Shown piece by piece: positions 56,818 to 64,000 of a stretch of DNA of 64,000 nucleotides. Each line of letters opens with the position of its first letter. The first letter of the stretch is position 1. Under the pieces are notes generated by a model. That model did no database searches and was not told where the DNA came from. It was given only the letters and a program-made list of their open reading frames with translations. The DNA comes from Cunninghamia lanceolata (taxonomy: Eukaryota > Streptophyta > Pinopsida > Cupressales > Cupressaceae). Made by a program: the position numbers and the translations under genes. Location of the stretch: the NCBI GenBank assembly GCA_027924645.1, contig BSBN01000254.1, forward strand, positions 16,314,501-16,378,500, read 5' to 3'.

Positions 56818-57480
56818 TGGTCATCAATGAATGAATAACTCCACATGATATTTTCTCACCATAATGTCACCTATGATAGTTGGACATGTAATTTTGAATG
56901 CAAATAAATTTTATAGTATATCTCTAAAAAAAATTCTCTACTACCATAAGCATAATGAAAGGCTTCCTTAAAAATTGGAATCTATGAAAAATGAACCTGG
57001 TTATAATTATGGCCTTCACCCTAAATTGTAACGTTTAAATATCAAGCCAAATTTACATGAGAAAACCATAATACAAAACCTAAATTAAAGTATGATCAAG
57101 AGATGATAGAGATATGTTGAAATCCTAAAACATAAGATAAGTGACATTATGCCTATGGTCGTCAATGAATGAATAACTCCACATGATATTTTCTCACCAT
57201 AATGTCACCTATGATAGTTGGACATGTAATTTTGAATGCAAATAAATTTTATAGTATATCTCTAAGAAAAATTCTCTACTACCATAGGCATAATGAAAGG
57301 CTTCCTTAAAAATTGGAATCTATGAAAAATGAACCTGGTTATAATTATGGCCTTCACCCTAAATTGTAACGTTTAAATATCAAGCCAAATTTACATGAGA
57401 AAACCATAATACAAAACCTAAATTAAAGTATGATCAAGAGATGATAGAGATAAGTTGAAATCCTAAAACATAAGATAAGT
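56818..57480. repeat. Recent tandem duplication of about 330 bp
   Basis: Units 56,818-57,155 and 57,156-57,480 differ by only a handful of substitutions (for example AAGCATAATG / AGGCATAATG and ATATGTTG / ATAAGTTG). The first unit carries an extra GACATTATGCCTA tail at the junction. Confidence 0.92.
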
Positions 57481-58307
57481 TTGTAATAGTAAAATTTGAT
57501 CTTTTCATCTAAATTAAATTAGATTTGGATGTGTATAGATTAAAATTCATTATCACTATAGGATTCAAAATTAAATACTTTTATATTTATTTCATTCAAG
57601 TTTTATACCCTTTACCCTTATGCAAGAATACTATTGAGTAGTGGCATAAATTTGGACACTCATCTTTAATAAAAGATTATTATTTGTCTTTGTCTATAAG
57701 GTGGGGTACTAATGTTTTCACTCAACTAAACTGTTATTAATCATCCTCAAAAATAATTCGGTAGGAAATATTTCATATCATTCCTATTGTTTTCTCCTTT
57801 TTAAATTTTCTTTTCTTGAAAATAAGAGCAATCTGATTTCTGATTTGCTGCTAGTATTTTTCTTAGTTAAAAATTTAAATTTTGTTCCAATGAGAAAGAT
57901 TGTGGGGTAAAAATTAAACCTTCCACAATAGTTTTTGATAAAATCTTATGCTTTTTGAGTGTTCTAAATTTATCAGTTCTTTAACATGTATTTTAATAAG
58001 TGTAATGCCATGCAAACAAGGTAGACAGTAGCTTTCATTTACAAATCACATAAGGATTTTCCTAGTTTTGTAGCTAGTTCTTAAGTGCAATAAGCATTCT
58101 CTTCATGGACATAAAAAATGATGTAGTATTGCTTTCTCTCCTAATCTCTAGATCTTTTTTCTTTTCCTCACCCAATTTTTAGACAATCCTTAGTGGATGT
58201 GAATATTCGGGGATATATGGCCTCTAAGGTTTTGATGGTTGATATTTCTATGGGTAATTGTTGACATTCAAAGGTTGCAATATGGCATCTATGAAATTTG
58301 AAGTATG
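57481..58307. other. AT-rich spacer
   Basis: Nothing recognised. Confidence 0.5.
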
Positions 58308-58960
58308 TGTTGAAGGCACAAGACAACTGAGAGGGGGGGGGGAATTAGTTGTATCAAAAACATTAAACCCTCATAAACATAATCGCATCCACATCAGTTC
58401 ATTTAAACCCTTAATCTGTTATGAAGATTAAACACGAAAAGTAGATAACAGAAACTTAAACATATCAACACCGTGCACAAGAGAACACCAAATTTTTATG
58501 TGGAAAACCCTAACAGGGAAAAACCATAGTGAGGATTAGCTCACAATATAAAGTAATAGCAATACCAAATTACAAGAGGCTCACTGCCCAAGGCTCACTT
58601 CCCTCAAAAACAAATGTTCACTGCCAAGGACTAACTGTCCAGAAGAAGGAGAAAGAAGAAAAGGCTCACTGCCAAGAGTGAACCAATATATATGCATCTG
58701 ACACATGCATGGGTTTAGTTCCAATGAAACACAACAACCATCACCTTTGCATCTATACCAAAAGATAGTAGACACCTTCTGCTCACTGCATCTAGTCATC
58801 TAACTCATGAAAGCTCTTGTTGCCTTTTATCACTCTCACATCATGATGCAGTCAAGATTGGAGAGCCTTATCAGGCTGTCAATCATGTAGCAAAAACCAC
58901 ACTACAATGCAACAAATTTCAACAGAAAAAGAACCCTCCTATTTCAATCAACTGATTATA
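58308..58960 (-). repeat. SIRE-type copia LTR fragment
   Basis: Starts TGTTGAAGGCACAAGACAACTGAGAGGGGG, like the LTR at 12,449. It shares the GTGGAAAACCCTAACAGGG...AACCATAG block and CTCACTGCC repeats (58,570-58,680). No primer site or coding sequence adjoins it on the left, so it is a solo or truncated LTR. Its right end was not found and the coordinate is nominal. Confidence 0.6.
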
Positions 58961-60469
58961 GAGTACATCCAAAAGTTCAATTACAGAGCATTTTCACAGA
59001 GACCAATTGACATTCTCTTTAAATCAAACAGTTTTTCCCCAATTCTTCATATGATATAGTCCAATCGATCATTCCCCATTGTGAATGTCCTTTCCTCTGT
59101 CATCACATTCCCTCCCTGTTCTCTACATTCCCCTGCTATCTAAGGAAAATAGCTTGTTTCCCCTTCCACTGACAAAATGGTCTCCACACGATTAATTATC
59201 AAAGACCAAATGAACTGTTGAACCACATAGTCTTTAACTCTATTCGATCGGGCCATCGAGGAGATGGCCTACGAATTCCCTTTGATATAGAAAGTCTCAT
59301 CGATAAAGTATGTGGCACTACGACATCCACATCGAGATTTAGAACTGCCATATCGGTTCATCAAAGAGACCAATCTCAAAGTCCTGTTGACTTCCATTCT
59401 CTCGCCGATGAGAGTCAAGGCTTTGTATTGGGTTGTCGAAGGGACTAGTGGCACCTATTTAGGTTCAGGGTTTTAAGTTTGGTCTACAAGTCTTCATTTC
59501 CATTTTCCTTAAACCCTTGAAGCCCTATATTTCCTTGTCCCTTGGCTTCTTGCACTTTATCTTTCAACACTACATTGACTTCCTGTAGTAGGTCCTTGGT
59601 TGCTCAAGTTGTAACTTTAAGCCTTTTAAGTCATAAAGTGTCTGGTCCCCTCTTTCTACCATTACCTTTCATGGCCCATCGCATCATAAAAGTCTAATGC
59701 CTAAGTCTTAAGAAGGGCCTAAGAGAGCCATGTGACTACTTATCATAGCCTCATAGAGCTCTAGAGGTGACATCACCACCCCGCTGCGCAGTTGTGATAA
59801 GGCACCAACTATCAAAGAATGTGGCATATAGTCATTATATCAAAGATCCCAGAGTGATGAATCAAGGGCTGCCAGGTGTCAAGGTGAGAGATGATCTGTA
59901 GGAAGGCCTAAATCAAACGATCACATAAGTGTGTGAGGGATCTTATCTGGAGGAATATCTGCCGCATTGTTGTGATGTGATGACATGTGGCCTTATCTTA
60001 ACAAAAGAAGTGCGGGGCAAATAGAGAAGGGATGTGTGGAGGGCTTAGCTCAATCGTGCAAAGCCTAAGGATGATGACCCACTTTTTCGTGTGATGCTAT
60101 GATAAGATGCCACATATCCAAATCTGATGACAAGGAAGGAATAGTCAATGAGGGGAATGCGTCCTGCTAGCGCGATCTCATTAGCGGAGGACTTTTCAAC
60201 AATGCCGATGTGGATTTTCAGTCTCAACATGGATTCCTGAGGCATTTCAAGGTGTCAATCTAGCGAAGGGCTAGCCTGAATCAACATATGAGGTTCAAAT
60301 TTGGAGAGGCTATTTGTCAGCGTTATTCCCGCTCATTCCCACTCTGTAATCAATGAATCCACAGCACGACCATGAGCAAAATATCAAATCTTCCCATCTA
60401 ATCAAGGTTGAGGTTGCTTCGCCGATAGATTTTCTTCAAAGAATCTAACTTCTTCAACTACTCCATTAA
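58961..60469. other. Repeat-derived spacer
   Basis: Contains CCGATG/ATCGGT-type motifs at 59,280-59,420 with TTTGTATTGGGTTGTCGAAG, which recurs as TTGTATTGGGTTGTCGAGG near 61,593. No gene is supported. It may be part of the gypsy LTR or flank. Confidence 0.4.
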
Positions 60470-61440
60470 TTGAGTATCCAATGGTCTCATAGAAAATCTA
60501 TAAGGATCCTTTTGTTTCATTTAGGGAGTTTGTCAGAATGTAGGTGGCCAAAAGCTTGTTACTCCTTTAAAAAGGAATTCAAAGCCATTCTACAGAGAGG
60601 ATTTTTTCTGACTTTGGATATAAGGTATCCATGTTTTGGAATGCATTTTATGTTGCAGAATTGGTTCTTTGTCTGGGTGCAGAGGTATTTTCTATTTCTT
60701 AAATGAAAAATTTCTGAATGACAATGTTCTTTCCAGATTAAGTTATATGAAAAACACTGATTGTGTGTGTTATTTGTGATTGTCTCCTTGGGTATGAGCA
60801 TTTTTCTTTTGGGTAAGGTTGCTAAGGGTTTCTGAACTCATTCATATACACTTTCTATGTGATATATCTGATTTGTTGCATCTATTCAAGGAATGGATTA
60901 ATTTGCTTTGATTCAGGTATAAGGGGAAATGTGTTATATCAAGGGATTATTGAAGCATATAGTCATAGATAATACTTTTTTTTGGACATATTATTGTGAG
61001 GCAGTAATATTTTTTTGGGGTCCTCTGGATATGAAGTTTTATTGTCATGATGGAATGGTCTGAGGATTTGTTTGTCCAAAGGGTCCAGAAAAAATGAACA
61101 ATTTAAAAACAAATCTTTTCAATCAAGTTGTTTTATTTTTTTTTAGGTTAAGGTCTTGCATGTTCTCATATTTAACCAATGGGATAGTCTAAGAATGTTG
61201 CTAGTCTAGGGTTTATCTTACAAATCTTAGTTCATACCTGAGAACATTCTGCCTGAGTTAGTTAAGGATGAATCTTTTGTTGTGAGTAAAGGGATACCCC
61301 TTAGGTGCGACATAACCTAAAGTGTAGGGGAGAAAAGTGCACACAATCTCCCATCTTTGTTGGCCAAGTCTCACATTAAATCTGATCACAAGAAGTGGCA
61401 AATCTTTAGGGTTTATTGTTTGTTGATTTGGGAACCAACA
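60470..61440 (+). repeat. Ty3/gypsy LTR end, plus orientation (left limit uncertain)
   Basis: Ends TTTGGGAACCAACA at 61,440, identical in its last 11 bases to the LTR end at position 31 on the minus strand. The CACTTTAGG...CTAAGGGGTATCCC segment at about 61,250-61,330 matches 131-200 reversed. A degenerate primer-like stretch (GAGACTCCCGC near 61,455) follows. Confidence 0.42.
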
Positions 61441-61871
61441 GGGACAAGTTAGAGACTCCCGCTAAAGTGGACAACTCCTATCGATAAAGACTACCCGCCT
61501 ATGCACTACGGACATACCTTCTATTAGGTATCAAGGAGACTAAATTTAGAGTCCCTTTGAAGTCATATGGTCCCACCGATGATACGCAACCTTGTATTGG
61601 GTTGTCGAGGGGACACCATCTAAAGTCCGGCCGAACACATAATGTCATACCGATGAAGACTGACACCAACCAATGGGCTAGGGTTTACAAAAAGACTTCA
61701 ATACATCTGTAAAACACAAAAAAACTGAGAACAAAATTTTTCTTATGTACATATTGACGTAGATAGCTTGAGAGCCCAAACTGCTCTTGCATCAAACACC
61801 CTGAGAAGGAGAAATGTTCCATGAGTGGAGACTCGGGAACATTTAGGCCAATCTGGAATTGACATTCCAAA
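61441..61871. other. Region between gypsy LTR end and chromovirus pol
   Basis: Contains CCGATG motifs and the TTGTATTGGGTTGTCGAGG string. It is either 3' untranslated sequence of the minus-strand chromovirus or a remnant of the plus-strand gypsy LTR element. Confidence 0.4.
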
Positions 61872-62880
61872 CTAAGCCAACTCATGTGCCTTCAACCAAG
61901 ATGCTTCATCCACTAATTTTCCCTTCCAGTGAACCAGGTATTCCATGTACTCTTTACCACATGTTTTCTTTGCAACCCTGGAATAAATGATCTCATCTAC
62001 TTCTTCAGTTTGCTTCTCAGGTAGCTGATTCACCCAATTTGTATTAGCCATGATATTTGTAGGCAAATGTGGTTGAGTAATTGTCTCTCCTTCAAAATGT
62101 TTGTATAGATCACTAACATTAAAGATAGAAGATATATCTACATGCTCTAGAAGTTCAACTTCGTAAGCATTGGCTGAAAACTTACATAGGATCCGGAAAG
62201 GACCCATTTTCTTTCATTTTAACTTATTATAGGTTCCCTATGGAAACCTTTCCTTTCTCAAATGAACCCAGACAATTTTCCCAATCTAAAATTCCTACTC
62301 TTTTCTGTGACGGTCAGTAGATTCTTTATTCTTTGCCGTACTTTGTTCCAACTTTTCTTTCACCTCTTTGTACAAATCTTAGATATACTCTACAAAATCC
62401 TCCGCCATGGCACTTGTTCTCACCAGGTCTGCACTATCTTTGATTTCATCTACGTCCCTAGGGCTAAAACCATACACCACATTAAATGGACTTTTCCCAA
62501 TAATCCTATTAACCGAATTGTTATAAGCAAACTCTGCATGTCGTAACAACAAGTCCCACTATTTTGGTTTGTCTGCAATGAAACATCGAAAGAGATTACC
62601 CAAACTCCTATTCACAACTTCAGTCTAACCAACTATTTGTGGATGGTAGGCTGAACTAAAACCCAAATGTGTGCCTAATTTCTTCCACAATGTATGCCAT
62701 AAATGGCCATCAAACTTTGTATCCTGATCAGATATGATACTCTTAGGCAAACCATGCAATTGAACTATTTCTTTGAAAAACAAATTTGCTATATGGGAAG
62801 CATCACTAGTTTTCTGACATGGAATAAAATGAGCCATTTTTGAAAATCTATCAACAACAACAAAAATAGAATCATTACCT
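61872..62880 (-). pseudogene. Gypsy integrase core, C-terminus and chromodomain
   Basis: The core piece (62,625-62,837) has [33 protein letters not shown] (second catalytic Asp) and SSAYHPQ. It continues with stops through LLRHAEFAYNNSVNR to MGPFRILCKFSANAYEVEL (62,140-62,207). It ends with a chromodomain (EEVDEIIYSRVAKK ... YMEYLVHWKGKLVDEASWL, 61,880-62,000), which in this family directs integration to particular chromatin. The chromodomain aromatic and Trp-Lys-Gly positions are retained. Confidence 0.88.
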
Positions 62881-62993
62881 CTTTGAGTTCAAGGCAGTCC
62901 TAGAACAAAATCCATGCTAATGTGTTCCCATGGTCTCTCTGGAATCGGTAATGGCTGATATAGTCTGGTATTTTGTTTCATACCCTTCGCATG

Positions 62994-63560
62994 CTAACAA
63001 ATTCTACATCCTTGTACCATCTTCTTGACATCAACACTCATTTCTAGCCAATAATGACTCTCATTCAGTAGAGCTATTGGTTTATCTACTCCAAAATGTC
63101 CACCCAATCTGCCACTATGCTTTTCTTTGATTAAATTCTCCCTCATGGAGCCTCTAGGAATACATAACTTCTTTCCCTTGAACATCAGGTTCTCTTGAAT
63201 AAAATACTCTAGCCATGGAGTTCGATCTGTTTTTGCTAGATTCTTGCATGCTAACCATGCCTCTCTAAAATATAGGTCTTGTTCATACAACTCACCCAAA
63301 ACATCAAAATTAACAACATTCACCTTCATCTCATTCAATAACAAAGTTCTACTTAGTGCATCAACAACTCGATTGGATTTACCAATCCTATGTTTTAACA
63401 CAAAAGAATAACTTTGTAAATACTCAATCCATTTCATATGCCTCTAGTTCAACTTACCTTGGCTATTTATGAACTACAGGGCATGATTGTCTATATATAG
63501 CGCAAATTCTTTTGGAAACAAACAATGCCTCCACTTCTTGAGTGCCTACACAATTGCATA
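62994..63560 (-). pseudogene. Gypsy RNase H end and H2C2 integrase zinc-binding domain
   Basis: Open piece 62,994-63,437: MKWIEYLQSYSFVLKHRIGK, then NRVVDALSRTLLL (end of RNase H), then HSGRLGGHFGVDKPIALL and VKKMVQGCRIC (HHCC zinc site). Upstream, ALKKWRHCLFPKEFALYIDN-like sequence belongs to RNase H and carries stops (for example near 63,447). Confidence 0.87.
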
Positions 63561-64000
63561 GAACTCCTGATCATACACGAAATATTTCTTCTTGGCTTCA
63601 TTCAAATTCTCACTGAGGTACACTATTGGCCTTCCCTCTTGGCTGAGAACTCCTCCTATTGTTGTTCTACTTGCATCACAATTCACCTGAAATTTTTTTC
63701 CAAAGTCTGGCAGCGCCAACACCGGCTATTCTGTTACCTTATTCTTCAACAAATGAAAACTTTTCTCTGCTGCAATCGTCTACTTGAACTCTCTTCTTGT
63801 TCCCTTCATCATTTCTGTAATGGGAGAACATATCCCACTAAAATTTCTTATGAAATCCCTATAGAAGATTGCCAACCCATGAAAACTATGGGCTTCAAAA
63901 GTATTCTTTGGTGATGGCCATTCAACAATAGCCTTTACTTTCTCAGGATCCATTTTCAATCCTTATTCTAAAACTACAAATCCCAAGTACACTAAATCCT
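63561..64000 (-). pseudogene. Gypsy reverse transcriptase end and RNase H start
   Basis: The minus-strand translation shows the RT-RNase H junction ([20 protein letters not shown] text near 63,900-63,945, FHSLKNKVTE near 63,730 and [12 protein letters not shown] near 63,660-63,685, the RNase H start with its first Asp). It is interrupted by stops and truncated by the window edge. Confidence 0.8.

Larger units (their letters stand above)
61872..64000 (-). mobile_element. Ty3/gypsy chromovirus, 3' part of pol, running off the right edge
   Basis: From right to left: end of reverse transcriptase and RNase H, H2C2 zinc-binding integrase region, integrase core, C-terminal integrase domain and chromodomain. 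Numerous stops interrupt it. The chromodomain identifies the chromovirus clade. Confidence 0.88.

Noticed and set aside
59218..59454. Overlapping ORFs on both strands near 59,300
   Set aside because: They fall in the CCGATG-motif repeat field and show no domain; repeat sequence rather than gene.

Overview
The window looks like nuclear DNA of a large-genome seed plant, most likely a gymnosperm. That is an inference from four things: very dense nested LTR retrotransposons, AT-rich spacers, intron-bearing plant gene fragments (ribosomal protein uS17, a plant two-LIM protein), and no compact gene clusters. No species marker was identified. There is no bacterial-style operon, CRISPR array, rRNA or tRNA gene.

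Layout. (1) 1-15,060: a Ty3/gypsy LTR edge with its primer-binding site at the left border, a stretch rich in CCGATG/ATCGG motifs, then a decayed SIRE-like Ty1/copia element on the minus strand (2,863-13,960). That element is split by a plus-strand LTR element (3,413-10,999) that carries no polymerase genes. (2) 18,781-22,146: the only long single-exon host-type gene, a 1,121-residue membrane protein with an internally duplicated domain flanking a Ser/Pro-repeat array. A decayed relative lies at 37,240-38,250. (3) 22,718-36,505: a young minus-strand copia element (449-bp LTRs, perfect TATCT target duplication) separates gene and relative. It is itself interrupted inside pol by an even better preserved element (24,894-32,352, CCTGG duplication) with two long intact ORFs and no protease, integrase, reverse transcriptase or RNase H. 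(4) 38,892-39,246: the first exons of a uS17 gene, whose third recognised intron holds another copia element (39,281-45,212, TATTA duplication). (5) 45,213-58,300: mostly unassigned spacer with local duplications, a GGCCCGAG minisatellite, an AT-rich block, a LIM pseudogene (53,691-54,665) and foldback/TIR-like sequence. (6) 58,308-64,000: a SIRE-type LTR fragment, a second gypsy LTR end, and the 3' part of a Ty3/gypsy chromovirus pol with chromodomain running off the right edge.

The most notable system is the two-ORF non-autonomous LTR retrotransposon, seen here twice: intact at 24,894-32,352 and decayed at 3,413-10,999. ORF1 encodes a coiled coil followed by four perfect CCHC zinc knuckles (Gag-like). 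ORF2 encodes a 1,044-residue protein I do not recognise. Its LTRs share a block and the initiator-Met primer site with the polymerase-encoding SIRE-like element next to it, so it is probably copied in trans by such relatives. Conserved purine tracts (AAAGGGGGAG type) recur several times before the 3' LTR and after ORF1 in both copies.
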